This document shows, one piece after another, positions 24,953-33,965 of a stretch of 64,000 nt of DNA. The notes beneath the pieces are model-generated. The model was not told the origin of the DNA, made no database searches, and was given only the letters and a program-made list of their open reading frames with translations. How positions within the stretch are numbered: the stretch's first letter is position 1; the number at the start of each line of letters is the position of its first letter. This stretch comes from CAIZWU01 sp942492905 (GTDB taxonomy: Bacteria; Verrucomicrobiota; Verrucomicrobiia; Verrucomicrobiales; V1-33), in contig OW818657.1 of the NCBI GenBank assembly GCA_942492905.1, positions 4,402,001 to 4,466,000 of the forward strand, read 5' to 3'. Both the position numbers and the translations under genes were made by a program.

Positions 24953-27016
24953 TCAGCGCTTGCGGCGCAGGAACGTCGGGACATCCAGATCTTCCCCTTC
25001 TTCGACGGTCGGTTTGACCCGGTCGAAACGGCCTCCGTTGGTGGCTGGCTGCAATCGCTCGTCAAAGGTCTGCTGTTGCGTGGGCACGGGACGCACCGGG
25101 GCGGGAGCCGCCGCAGCCGCGGGTTTGGCGGGAGTGAACGGGGTAGCTGGCGGCGCGGTGTTCCGGCCGGCGGGAATGGGACGGATGGGAGCCACATGGT
25201 CGTAATCCGGAGCGCGGCGGCTCACCGGAGCCGGGGCCGGACGCACGGGAGGCGGCGGGGCCATTTCGATTTCTTCCTCGGCCTCATACTCCACGGCCGG
25301 CGGGGCTGAAGAAGGAGCGGGCTTGGGTTCGCGTTTGATGATATCGCTCAGGACAAACCGGCGGGACGCCGCGGCCGTTTCATGGCGGCTGGGGGCGGGA
25401 GCCACCGGTTCAGGAACGACGGCGGCAGGGGCCGCTGGCCGCTCCAAGCGGATCACCCGTTCCGGAACGGGCTCTATGGCGGGGGCTTCGGTATGGATTT
25501 CCACGATGGATTCCTCGAAGGCGTCTTCGAGTTCCTCCTCGATCATTTCAGGCTCTGCCTGCGCTGCCGGCGGGGCGTGGGACACGGGAACGGCGGACGG
25601 CGCGGACACTTCAACGGTCACTTTCTGCTCGAAAAATTCCTCCAACACCATCGACACGGATACCGGCGTCGGAACTGGAACCGGTGCCGTGGGTGGGATG
25701 TCGATCAGTTGGGGTTTGGGCTCGGGCTCCGGGGGGGACAGGAGGACCGTTTCAGGGAACAAATCCGCATCCACCGCAACCACGGGGACCACCAGTTTGG
25801 TGACGGGCAGGGCTGCGGCAGCCGCGACGGTCTGCGGCAGGACTTCAGGCGCGGCTGGTGGCTCCGGAATTGGTTCCACCACCGGAGCCGGGGCGGTTTG
25901 GGCCGGGGCCACCGCCTCGGCAACCGCGCTGACCTGGGCAGGAATTTCCGCTTTCACAGAACTTTCGGCAGCCGGGATGACTTCCACGACCGGCAGGGCA
26001 ATAACGGCAGGAACTGCCGCCACTTCCACCACCGGGGCCACTTTGGCCAGCGATGTCAGGATGGTGACACTGAGGCTTTCCTGCAGTCGCGGATCGACCG
26101 CGGCTCCGAACAGAATCTGGGCATCTTCGTTCACCTGTTTGCCCAGTTCCCGCATCAGGGTCTCGATCTCGAAAAGCGTCAGGGTGTTGCCACCGCAGAC
26201 ATGCACCAGCACGTTGCGGGCACCGGCCTGCATCTGGCCGCGGTCCAGCAGCGGACTCTTGAGGGCCTGGCCGAGGGCTTCCACAGCGCGGTTTTCGCCC
26301 TTGGCCTGACCATATCCAAAGAGACAGCGGCTGTCGTTGTTCCGCAGGGCGGTGATCAGGTCATCCATCCCGATGTGGATCAGGCCGGGCTGCGAGACCA
26401 GACTGGTGACCGCACGCACGCTTTGGCCGATGATTTTATCCGCGAGTTCAAAAGCTTCCTGAACCCCCTTCTTCGGGACCACCAGCTCACCCATGCGGTC
26501 GTTTTCAAAGGTGATCAGGGCGTTGGCGTATTTACGCAGGTCCTGCAGGGCCAGGCTGGCCTGGTTGCTGCGGCGGCGGCCTTCAAAGGCAAACGGCAGG
26601 GTGGCAAAAACGATCACAAAAGCCCCGGCCTCGCGCGCCATGCGGGCAATCACCGGAGCGGCTCCCGAACCGGTGCCGCCTCCCAGACCGACGCAGAGGA
26701 AAACCATGTTCCGGCCCGCCAGCAGCTGGCGGATCTCCTCCTGCGAAGCCATGGCAGCTTCGGCACCGAGCTCCGGATCGCCTCCGCAGCCGAGGCCCTG
26801 GGTGAGGGATTTCCCCAACTGCACTTTGGTGCCGGCCATGGAGGTGTTCAGCGCCCGGGCATCACAATTCAGGCTGACGAGGTCGGCCCCGGACATGCCT
26901 TCGAGGGCGATTTTGTCGATGACATTGGTGCCTGAGCCGCCGATGCCGATCACGCTGACGGAAAACGGGGCCGTGGCGGCGTTGGATTCCGCCGGGTCAA
27001 GGTTGAATTGGATCAT
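24953..27016 (-). CDS. ftsZ: Cell-division GTPase FtsZ with very long C-terminal linker
   Basis: 687 residues, far above the usual 350-450. Residues 1-325 are the tubulin-like GTPase: GIGGSGTNV, SLNCDARAL and the G-box GGGTGSG (112-118). The synergy T7 loop, NxDxxD in most FtsZ, reads HIGMDD (214-219): the first Asp is Gly216 and Asn is His214, while the last Asp (219) remains. Flanking sequence (SQPGLI and GQAKGENRA) makes the alignment firm. Residues about 326-670 are a Pro/Ala/Val/Glu-rich, presumably disordered linker. The protein ends DLDVPTFLRRKR, the C-terminal peptide that binds FtsA. It is the last gene of the ddl-ftsQ-ftsA-ftsZ cluster, 45 bases after ftsA. Confidence 0.97.
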   Translation of the reverse strand: MIQFNLDPAESNAATAPFSVSVIGIGGSGTNVIDKIALEGMSGADLVSLNCDARALNTSMAGTKVQLGKSLTQGLGCGGDPELGAEAAMASQEEIRQLLAGRNMVFLCVGLGGGTGSGAAPVIARMAREAGAFVIVFATLPFAFEGRRRSNQASLALQDLRKYANALITFENDRMGELVVPKKGVQEAFELADKIIGQSVRAVTSLVSQPGLIHIGMDDLITALRNNDSRCLFGYGQAKGENRAVEALGQALKSPLLDRGQMQAGARNVLVHVCGGNTLTLFEIETLMRELGKQVNEDAQILFGAAVDPRLQESLSVTILTSLAKVAPVVEVAAVPAVIALPVVEVIPAAESSVKAEIPAQVSAVAEAVAPAQTAPAPVVEPIPEPPAAPEVLPQTVAAAAALPVTKLVVPVVAVDADLFPETVLLSPPEPEPKPQLIDIPPTAPVPVPTPVSVSMVLEEFFEQKVTVEVSAPSAVPVSHAPPAAQAEPEMIEEELEDAFEESIVEIHTEAPAIEPVPERVIRLERPAAPAAVVPEPVAPAPSRHETAAASRRFVLSDIIKREPKPAPSSAPPAVEYEAEEEIEMAPPPPVRPAPAPVSRRAPDYDHVAPIRPIPAGRNTAPPATPFTPAKPAAAAAPAPVRPVPTQQQTFDERLQPATNGGRFDRVKPTVEEGEDLDVPTFLRRKR

Positions 27017-27061
27017 GGGAACGATGGGTTGAGGTAGGAGGAGGGAAAGTCAGGAAAGGCG

Positions 27062-28294
27062 CTAGGAAAACAACCGGGTGCTGCTGAGCACGTTGTCCAT
27101 CACCGCCTTCATGCGGCCGAACAGGGTGCGCGCCGGGCGCTCGCTTTCCACCCGCTGGGCATAGCGGATCAATCCGATGGGGGTGGCATATTGCGGGCTT
27201 TCAAAATTGCTGGTGAGTCCAGTCATGGGCGTGAAACTGGAACGCCGCACCGGCACCGCAAAGACTTCCTCCGCCAACTGGTCCAATCCGCGCAGCAGGC
27301 TGGTGCCCCCGCAGAGGAAGATGCCGGCCGCCACCCGGTCGAGACTGGCCCCGGAGGCGAGGATCCGTTTCCTGACCAGATTGAAGACTTCCTCCATCCG
27401 CGCCGCGATCACGCCATGCAGGACTTCCCGGTCCACATTCACGCCATCAAAAGTGGCATCGCCCTCCAACCGAATGTAATCCTCGCTGCCGCCCGCGGCC
27501 GGAAGTACACTGCCATGCTCCACCTTGAGCCGTTCCGCCCGGGAATGCGGGATTTTCAGAACCACCGCCAGGTCATTGGTGATATGATCCCCGCCGACGC
27601 CGATGGAACCACTGGCTGCGATGGCCCCGTCTTCATACAATACATAATCGGTGGTGCCGCCGCCGATATCCATCAGGAGCGCGCCCTGACTGCGGGCCTC
27701 GCGGTTGAGCACCACCTGCGCTGCCGCGATGGGTCCAAACACCACATCCTCCACCTCGAGCGGAAACTCGCGCAGGCAACGGATGGTGTTTTGCACCCGG
27801 TTCCGGATCCCGTGGACGATGTGATAGTCCGCCTCCAGTTTGCGGCCCAGCATACCGACTGGATTCTGCACCTTCTCCTGACCATCCACCCAGTAATGGC
27901 GGATGATGCGGTGCAGGAAAATATTGTCCGGAGGAATCGCCACATTGCTGGCCTGCTCCTTCACTTCCTCGATATCGTCCTCCGTGATCTCGCTTTGATC
28001 ATCGGGAATGCGCAGCACTCCGCGGTTATTGACACTTTCCAGATGCGGACCGGTAATCGCCAGCCAGACCTTGCGCACCATGACATCGCTGCGGTCCTCG
28101 GCCCGCACCAGCGCCTCCTGCAGGCAGGTCTGGGCGGTTTCGAAATCCACAATCTCCCCCTTCCGCACGCCGCGGGAAGGAGCCTGCCCGACCCCAAGGA
28201 TTTTGATGGAGCCATCGGCCTTGGCATCGCCCACGACCACACAGATTTTGTGGGTGCCGATTTCGAGACCGACGAAGATGTTGGATTTGGCCAT
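27062..28294 (-). CDS. ftsA: Cell-division protein FtsA
   Basis: 410 residues, normal for FtsA, the actin-like ATPase that tethers FtsZ to the membrane. Visible are the phosphate-1 motif GLEIGTHKICVVVG at the N-terminus, phosphate-2 LLMDIGGGTTD, the adenosine motif IFLCGGTSLLRG, and the 1C subdomain region between them. The C-terminus (LFGRMKAVMDNVLSSTRLFS) could form the amphipathic membrane-targeting helix. The gene starts 18 bases after the ftsQ stop and ends 45 bases before ftsZ, so it belongs to the same transcript. Confidence 0.96.
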   Translation of the reverse strand: MAKSNIFVGLEIGTHKICVVVGDAKADGSIKILGVGQAPSRGVRKGEIVDFETAQTCLQEALVRAEDRSDVMVRKVWLAITGPHLESVNNRGVLRIPDDQSEITEDDIEEVKEQASNVAIPPDNIFLHRIIRHYWVDGQEKVQNPVGMLGRKLEADYHIVHGIRNRVQNTIRCLREFPLEVEDVVFGPIAAAQVVLNREARSQGALLMDIGGGTTDYVLYEDGAIAASGSIGVGGDHITNDLAVVLKIPHSRAERLKVEHGSVLPAAGGSEDYIRLEGDATFDGVNVDREVLHGVIAARMEEVFNLVRKRILASGASLDRVAAGIFLCGGTSLLRGLDQLAEEVFAVPVRRSSFTPMTGLTSNFESPQYATPIGLIRYAQRVESERPARTLFGRMKAVMDNVLSSTRLFS

Positions 28295-28312
28295 GGGTGG
28301 TTGAACGGAAAA

Positions 28313-29296
28313 TCAATGGGTCCGGCGCGCCGGCAAGGCGGCGCGACGGGAAGGGGCGGCCCCGGGGGCCGGTTTGGACGGAGCCTTCAGCGCAACCGCC
28401 GGGGGATCGAAGAAAGTCACGGGCACGTTCCGTTCCAACTGAAGATTTATACTGGAAACCCGGTTCCGGGAAGAGCCAACTTTAGTTAGAATGGCATGAA
28501 GCCGGGACAACTGGCGCTCCAACTGGTCCGGCTGGAAGGTGAACAGGGCATCGGTGTCCATCTGGGCCACCATGGTGAAGCGGTTGGTCAGATGGATCTG
28601 CTCCACCGCCATCGGCTGGGGCCAGGTCTGGAGGCCGATCAATTGAACCAACTGCAAGGCCTGCCGGATGAGGGGGTACTCCACCTGGCGGCCGGGCGTG
28701 ACCGCGGAGAGATCGGCACAATGAATCACCGGCAGGGCGGTATACTCATTCAGCATCACCCCCGCCGGAAACACTACCCCTTCCGCATCCAGCAGCAGTC
28801 CCCGCGAATCAAACGCCCGCAGCCCCTGGCCGGCACAGGCCAGCCAGGCCGCCGGACGGCGTTCGTCCAGCCGGATTGAGAGATGATTGGGTAGCCGGCG
28901 CTCCACCATGGCTTCCCTGACCTGCGGCAGGGTGAGCAATTGCCGGCGCAGGACCCCCAAATCCAAGGCCGTGATATTCTGGTCCGGACGCAAGCCCGTC
29001 ACGGCCGCCACCTGCGGGGCCGTGATGGCTCCATTGGTCACCAATTCAAATTGCCCCACCGCATAGGTCGTGCTGGTGCGGAAAGCCCGGTCCCAAAGGT
29101 CGCTGGCCGCGATAACTGCCCACAGGCCCAATCCGGCTCCTGCCGACCACTTCAGGGTCCGCAGCATGACCCGGCGCCGGCGCATCACCACCTCCTTGCG
29201 CGAAGGCGGGACATTCAAGGCCAGATGGTGCTCCCCGTCCCGGTGGCGGAACCGGTGGTTCCCCATCAGGCGGCGGCGGAGTTTACGGAAAAACAT
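28313..29296 (-). CDS. ftsQ: Cell-division protein FtsQ/DivIB
   Basis: The ATG at 29296 (MFFRKLRRRLMGNHRF), 5 bases after the ddl stop, is preferred to an upstream Met inside ddl; it gives 327 residues. A basic cytoplasmic tail precedes one transmembrane helix (SAGAGLGLWAVIAASDLW), then a POTRA domain (FELVTNGAITAPQVAAVTGL, NITALDLGVLRRQLLTLPQV, RLPNHLSIRLDERRPAAW) and the FtsQ beta domain. The protein links early and late divisome proteins in the periplasm. Sequence identity to model FtsQ is low, as usual, but topology and place between ddl and ftsA support the call. Confidence 0.88.
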   Translation of the reverse strand: MFFRKLRRRLMGNHRFRHRDGEHHLALNVPPSRKEVVMRRRRVMLRTLKWSAGAGLGLWAVIAASDLWDRAFRTSTTYAVGQFELVTNGAITAPQVAAVTGLRPDQNITALDLGVLRRQLLTLPQVREAMVERRLPNHLSIRLDERRPAAWLACAGQGLRAFDSRGLLLDAEGVVFPAGVMLNEYTALPVIHCADLSAVTPGRQVEYPLIRQALQLVQLIGLQTWPQPMAVEQIHLTNRFTMVAQMDTDALFTFQPDQLERQLSRLHAILTKVGSSRNRVSSINLQLERNVPVTFFDPPAVALKAPSKPAPGAAPSRRAALPARRTH

Positions 29297-29301
29297 AACG
29301 G

Positions 29302-30225
29302 TCAGCGTTTGACTTCGAGCGACAGTTCCAGAATCCGCGCACAAAGCGCGGGGTAATCGATCCCCACGGCTGCGGCCGCTTTCGGCAGGAGACTGGTGGA
29401 AGTCATCCCGGGGATGGTATTCACCTCCAACACATAGGGCACCTCATCCGCATCCAGCAGGACATCCACCCGGCTGTAAACCTCCACCCCCAACGCCTGG
29501 TGCGCGGCCAGGGCCGCCGCCTGGACTTGAGCCGTCGTCTCCGCACTCAGATCCGCCGGGCAAAAATAATCGGAACCACCCGTTCCGCCCATCCAGGGAT
29601 ACTTGTTGGAGATATCGTAAAAGCCCGAACGGGGTTGAATATGGATCACCGGCAAGACCTGGTTCCCCAGAATCCCCACCGTCAGTTCCTTGCCTGAAAT
29701 GAATGGCTCCACCAGCGCCGTGGCGCCGAATTTTGCCAGGTCCGCGATGGCCGCCCGGATGCCGGCTTCGTCCCGGATGATGTGCACGCCCACACTCGAC
29801 CCTTCACAGAGCGGCTTCATCACCATCGGCAGCGGGATGGTCACGTCGGCCGGACCGGCTCCGGCCAGCGTCAATATCTGATAGGCCGTGGTGGGCACCG
29901 CCTGCTCCACAAAGGCCGCCTTGCTGCGGGCCTTGTCAAAAGCCAGAGCACTGCTGGCTGAACCGGCGCCCGTGTAGGACACCCCGCGCGATTCCAGCAC
30001 CGCCTGCAAGCCCCCGTCCTCGCCAAAAGTACCGTGAATCACGTTGAAGGCCGCTTCGACCCCTTCCGGTAATTCAAAATCCCGCCCGGTCACGTCAACC
30101 TCCAGCACTTCCGCCCCCAGGCTGCGCAAGGCCACCGCAACCCCCTTCGCTGTCTCCAGCGAAACCGCCCGCTCCGATCCGGGACCTCCTTTGAGCAATG
30201 CAATACGGCGTCCAGTCAAGTCCAT
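29302..30225 (-). CDS. ddl: D-alanine--D-alanine ligase
   Basis: 307 residues; joins two D-Ala molecules with ATP for peptidoglycan precursors. Motifs seen are LLKGGPGSERAVSLET, the ATP-grasp lysine region VMKPLCEGSSVGVHII, EPFISGKELTVGILG and the metal-binding end YVLEVNTIPGMTSTSL. It starts the leftward division cluster; a promoter-like pair lies just upstream (TTGACT and TAATTT). The ftsQ start follows its stop by 5 bases. No murB or murC precedes it; the neighbour upstream is the divergent chaperone gene. Confidence 0.96.
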   Translation of the reverse strand: MDLTGRRIALLKGGPGSERAVSLETAKGVAVALRSLGAEVLEVDVTGRDFELPEGVEAAFNVIHGTFGEDGGLQAVLESRGVSYTGAGSASSALAFDKARSKAAFVEQAVPTTAYQILTLAGAGPADVTIPLPMVMKPLCEGSSVGVHIIRDEAGIRAAIADLAKFGATALVEPFISGKELTVGILGNQVLPVIHIQPRSGFYDISNKYPWMGGTGGSDYFCPADLSAETTAQVQAAALAAHQALGVEVYSRVDVLLDADEVPYVLEVNTIPGMTSTSLLPKAAAAVGIDYPALCARILELSLEVKR

Positions 30226-30249
30226 TTGGCAGGTTCCTTTAATTATTCA

Positions 30250-30277
30250 AAATTATGATGAAGCATTAAATAGTCAA
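30250..30277 (-). promoter_or_regulatory. Predicted sigma-70-type promoter of the ddl-ftsQAZ cluster
   Basis: On the minus strand TTGACT (30277-30272) and TAATTT (30255-30250) are separated by 16 bases, in an AT-rich island that contrasts with the GC-rich surroundings. An AAAGGA-like ribosome site lies between the promoter and the ddl ATG at 30225. The start site is inferred, not measured. Confidence 0.6.
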
Positions 30278-30401
30278 CGTTTCCAAAATTCCAATCGTTT
30301 TCGCACCTATTTTCGCACTCCTGCGCCACCACGATCATAGCCTCATACGAAGCCGGCGCAAATTTCCTTCCCCCGACTCCGCCGACCCGGCCAAAAAGGA
30401 C

Positions 30402-30475
30402 TTGCCGCTTCCAGACCGCCCTCCTATTCTCCCGACTCTTACGCCGCCCGGCTGGATCCGTCCCGCCGGGCATTT
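30402..30475 (+). promoter_or_regulatory. Promoter and leader hairpin of the chaperone gene
   Basis: TTGCCG (30402-30407) and TATTCT (30425-30430) have an ideal 17-base spacer. Downstream, GCCCGG (30446-30451) pairs with CCGGGC (30466-30471), with an inner GGA/TCC pairing, and is followed by ATTTTT. This resembles an intrinsic terminator inside the 5' leader, 35 bases before the ATG at 30507, and could act as an attenuator. The promoter prediction is firmer than the attenuation idea. Confidence 0.5.
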
Positions 30476-30506
30476 TTCACGATACGCCCCCACCCTGCCC
30501 GCCGCC

Positions 30507-32279
30507 ATGCTCGAGACCCTCCGCAAGCACCACTACATCCTCATGCTGTTCATCGCCATTCTGGTGTGTGTGGCCTTTGTGTTCTTCGGCGATTCTGGCA
30601 GCATGAGTGGAAACAATCCCGATGCCAAACCCCTCGCCACGGTGGATGGCCAGGATTACTACCGCAATGATCTGGCCCAGATCGACAGCCAACGCGGCAT
30701 CGTTTACCGCCTGCTCGACCCTTCCAATCAACTGGCCCAGTTCACCGACCCGCTCGCTTTTTACGTCAATACCCTGGGCGGCAATCCCATGATGCGCCGG
30801 CCCGCGATCGTGCAACGATATGGTCCCGGAGGCCGCGATGACATCGATCTCGACTTCTGCATGAATGTCGCCACCATCCGCGCCGAGGCGAAAAAACTGG
30901 GCGTCGAAGTCGACCGGGCCGATCTCGAGAAATTTGTCCAGACGGTGGGCGGGTTCCAGACCAATGGGCAATTTGATCCTGCCAAATACGAAGCCTTCCT
31001 GTCCAGCGGCGCCATGGGAGACCGGGCCAATACCGAACGCCGCCTCTATATCACCCTGCGGGATGTCATGCTCTTCCAGCGCATGAACAAACTCATCGGC
31101 GGAGCCCTCGCCCCCTCACCGGCAGCCATCAACGCCAGCTACGCCGAATCCAAACAGAAAACCACTGCCGCCTATGCGCTGATCGAGAAAGCCAAACAGC
31201 CGGCCACCGTTCCTGCCGACGAAGCGATTCAAAAATTCTACGACGAGGCCAAGGCCAAGTTCGAAGCTTACACCGCCGACGCCACCAAACCCGCTCCCGA
31301 CCCGCTGATTCTTTCCGAAGAAAAACGGGCCGTCCGCTACGTCCTGATCAATCTGCCGACCCCTCCCCCTGCCCTTCCCTCTCCCCAACCGGAGGACACT
31401 TCCACCCTTCCTGAAGACCAGAAGAAAGCCAAAGAAGAGGAATTCAAAAAGAAGGTCGACGAGCATACCGCCGCTATGGTCGCCCGTGCCGAGGCCATGA
31501 AAACCTACGAGACCGACCGCAAAGCCCTCCTCACCAAGGCCGATGCCATCAGCTCCGACCTCGCCGCCGAAGAGCGCGGCGCCCGCACCTTTGATGAAAT
31601 TGTGAAAGCCTCCGGACTGGAAGCACTCCTCAGCGATTCCTTCACCGCCGCCGCTCCTCCCGAAGACCTGAAAGCGGAGCCCAAGCTGGTCACCGAAATC
31701 TTCCAATCCCCTAACGACCCGACCTTGCCCCACACCCTGCAAACCTCCAAAGGTTACGGCATCTTCGAGCTCGCCAAAGTGGAACCCCCTGCCCTGCTTC
31801 CCCTGGATCAGGTCAAAACCAAAATCAGTGAAAAACTGGCAGCCGACGCCTTGGCCGAGGCCTTGAAAGCGGCTGCCAACACCGCCCGCACCAGCATCGC
31901 CGAGGCTGTCAAAGCCGGCAAATCCTTCATCGAAGCAGCCACCGCGGCCGGCCTCACCGCCACCGAGGTCCCAGCCTACACCAAGGACAAGCCCCCCGCC
32001 GATATCCCCAACCAGGGAGTCATCACCGAGGCTGCGGCCGAACTGAATCCCGGAGAAATCTCCACTCCCCGCGAAGTCCCGGAAGGCCTCCTCCTTGTCA
32101 CGACCCTCAAACGGGAACTGCCCAAAGATCCGAAGATGGACGAAGACAAAAAGGCCATGGCCAAGGAAATGACCGAAGGCGGGGAAGGCGGATTCCTTCC
32201 GACCTACAGCCCTCTTTTCGAAGCCTGGTTCAAAGCCCACCGCAACGAATCCTCCACCCGGCTGACCCCCGAGGCCTGA
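30507..32279 (+). CDS. PpiD/SurA-like membrane-anchored periplasmic chaperone
   Basis: The ATG at 30507 (MLETLRKHHYILMLFIAIL) gives 590 residues with a single N-terminal membrane anchor and a large periplasmic part. The first 250 residues match the SurA N-terminal chaperone domain as in PpiD (VDGQDYYRNDLAQI, LEKFVQTVGGFQTNGQFDPAKYEAFL, RRLYITLRDVMLFQRM), though the quoted stretch is split by insertions. The middle region (270-420) is Lys/Glu-rich with a Pro-rich insert, and no intact parvulin active site is obvious, so it may be a chaperone without isomerase activity. It is divergent from ddl. It probably assists folding of exported proteins, of which this window encodes many. Confidence 0.75.
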   Translation: MLETLRKHHYILMLFIAILVCVAFVFFGDSGSMSGNNPDAKPLATVDGQDYYRNDLAQIDSQRGIVYRLLDPSNQLAQFTDPLAFYVNTLGGNPMMRRPAIVQRYGPGGRDDIDLDFCMNVATIRAEAKKLGVEVDRADLEKFVQTVGGFQTNGQFDPAKYEAFLSSGAMGDRANTERRLYITLRDVMLFQRMNKLIGGALAPSPAAINASYAESKQKTTAAYALIEKAKQPATVPADEAIQKFYDEAKAKFEAYTADATKPAPDPLILSEEKRAVRYVLINLPTPPPALPSPQPEDTSTLPEDQKKAKEEEFKKKVDEHTAAMVARAEAMKTYETDRKALLTKADAISSDLAAEERGARTFDEIVKASGLEALLSDSFTAAAPPEDLKAEPKLVTEIFQSPNDPTLPHTLQTSKGYGIFELAKVEPPALLPLDQVKTKISEKLAADALAEALKAAANTARTSIAEAVKAGKSFIEAATAAGLTATEVPAYTKDKPPADIPNQGVITEAAAELNPGEISTPREVPEGLLLVTTLKRELPKDPKMDEDKKAMAKEMTEGGEGGFLPTYSPLFEAWFKAHRNESSTRLTPEA

Positions 32280-32382
32280 GCTGGTCTATCGGCCAAGGCA
32301 TCGTTGGAAACGCCGGGCGGTCCCCTTCCCTGCGGACCGGCCTAACGGCCGATGGCCCCGCCACCGGTTCAAAACCCTTCCC

Positions 32383-32715
32383 ATGCCTTCCGTTCAAGAC
32401 CTCCTCGACGAAGCCAGTGGCTGTGTGGCACTGGGGGAACTCGCCGCCGCCGCCGTGCTCTACCGTCAGGCCACGGAACTGGACCCTGCCAACTTTGACG
32501 CGTGGCATTCCCTCGGCATGGCCCTGATGCGCGACGGGCAACTCCAGGCTGCTCTCGGTCCGGCCCTCATGGCCACTGACCTCCGCCCCAACGATCTCCT
32601 CGCCTGGACCGCCCTGTCCCAACTCCATGTCCGGATGGGCCAGATCGCCGAAGCAGAGACGGCCAAAGCCAACGCCCGTATCCTCTCCCTCGGCGGCAAA
32701 ATCGCCCGGGAATAA
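32383..32715 (+). CDS. Small TPR-repeat protein
   Basis: 110 residues containing about two to three tetratricopeptide repeats (GELAAAAVLYRQATELDPAN, FDAWHSLGMALMRDGQLQAA, AWTALSQLHVRMGQIAEAE). There is no signal peptide, so it is probably a cytoplasmic scaffold. It lies 103 bases after the chaperone gene on the same strand and is convergent with the JetD-like gene. The partner is unknown. Confidence 0.8.
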   Translation: MPSVQDLLDEASGCVALGELAAAAVLYRQATELDPANFDAWHSLGMALMRDGQLQAALGPALMATDLRPNDLLAWTALSQLHVRMGQIAEAETAKANARILSLGGKIARE

Positions 32716-32744
32716 CACCGCCAGCCAACCCTTCCGCCGCCGCT

Positions 32745-33965
32745 TCAATCCCGCGTAAAGATCAGATCCGCCAGATCCGGCAGTCCCCGCGTCTCCTGCT
32801 CGAAGTTTCCTTTGCGCCCGGCCGCTACCATCGCCTCCAGATCGGCGCGGCAATCCGCCATCTCCGGGGCCAGCCTCAGGTTTGCCAGGACGCGTTGATC
32901 GTAAAGAGTCAGAGACGGACTGCCCGCCTTGTCCTGCCAATCCATGTCCAGCCGCTGCACCTGGCGTCCGGCGGTTTGCCGCAACTTCAGCAAAATCAGA
33001 TATCCCGCCGCATCGGTATCCCCAAAATGCCAGTAGGGTAAGTGGGCCGGCAACTTTTCCAGCAGGAGGCGGACGGCCAACGTGGGAAAAGAGCTCGCAA
33101 AGACGAGGACCTCACGCGACTCATTGGCCGCCGCCAACTGGCGGAAGGTCGTCTTGCTGTTCTCTACACTCACCAATTTCACCGCCGTGGTCGTAACCCG
33201 CACCGCCCGTTCCAAATCGGCTGCGGTGATCTGATCCCCATGCCGCAGCCCTCCTGACTCATGACGCGTCCCATCGGCAAAATGCAGCGTCAGGGGCCCA
33301 TCAAACCACAGGCGGCTGTTCGACCCCATGATGCCCAGGGTTTCGAGGGTGGCCGGCCGTTGGAAAAACAGGCTCAGCCCCGCCTCCACCACCCGGCGGT
33401 TCCGTTCCAACGCCTTGGAATCCAAGCCAAGGGCTACACTGGCATCCCTCACCAACGTAAACGGGCCCCACTCCCGGGCCGTCAGCGCCCGGAGCAATTC
33501 CAGCAGCTTCCCGGCCGCTTCCGGCTCCTGCCAGCGGAAGGGCCGCAGTCCCCGGCCTTGCTGGAAAGCCTCCAGCACCCTGACACACCCTTCCTCCCAG
33601 CCATCGGAAAGCAGCGGATGCCCCGCCGCCCGCTGCGCTTCCACCACAGTTACCGACCGCGCCCGCCACTCCGCCGGCAGTGTCTTCTGGAACAAGGCCT
33701 GCAACCACGCCTCCTGAGCCACCGGCAGCCGCACCCGTTCAATGAACTTCCGGTAGCGGTGCCTCGCCAGCAGCAGCCGGCCTTCCTTTTCCAACGCCTC
33801 CGCCTCCCGTCCCGCCTGCACCCGTTCCGCGGCCCCTGACAAACCAGCCGCATCCAGCAGATCCTCCCAATTCCGCGCCAGGGGCAGCCTCCCCGGCTCC
33901 ACCCGCCGCCCCCGCAGCCGTTGCCAGTCGCGATGGAAGGCTTCCAGCCAGACCGGCGGTTTCAT
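32745..33965 (-). CDS. jetD: JetD-like protein (DUF3322-DUF2220, TOPRIM-type nuclease)
   Basis: 406 residues, the usual JetD length. The N-terminal half (WLEAFHRDWQRLRGRRVEPGRL, RRVVEAGLSLFF) corresponds to DUF3322 and the C-terminal half to DUF2220. Metal ligands typical of a TOPRIM-like site are visible as VSVENSKTTF (Glu) and YWHFGDTDAAGY (Asp-x-Asp). In Wadjet (MksBEFG) systems JetD/MksG cleaves plasmid DNA held by the JetABC SMC complex. Its start overlaps the SMC-like stop by ATGA, so the two are translationally coupled. JetA (DUF3375) and JetB (DUF4194) are not found nearby, so the activity here is uncertain. Confidence 0.85.
   Translation of the reverse strand: MKPPVWLEAFHRDWQRLRGRRVEPGRLPLARNWEDLLDAAGLSGAAERVQAGREAEALEKEGRLLLARHRYRKFIERVRLPVAQEAWLQALFQKTLPAEWRARSVTVVEAQRAAGHPLLSDGWEEGCVRVLEAFQQGRGLRPFRWQEPEAAGKLLELLRALTAREWGPFTLVRDASVALGLDSKALERNRRVVEAGLSLFFQRPATLETLGIMGSNSRLWFDGPLTLHFADGTRHESGGLRHGDQITAADLERAVRVTTTAVKLVSVENSKTTFRQLAAANESREVLVFASSFPTLAVRLLLEKLPAHLPYWHFGDTDAAGYLILLKLRQTAGRQVQRLDMDWQDKAGSPSLTLYDQRVLANLRLAPEMADCRADLEAMVAAGRKGNFEQETRGLPDLADLIFTRD

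Noticed and set aside
25382..26935. A 517-codon plus-strand open frame opposite ftsZ
   Set aside because: It is a composition-driven shadow of the Pro/Ala-rich FtsZ linker and GTPase domain.
24953..27016. Bacterial tubulin (BtubA/B) instead of FtsZ
   Set aside because: The G-box, the C-terminal VPTFLRRKR peptide and the place after ftsA identify it as FtsZ despite the altered T7 loop.
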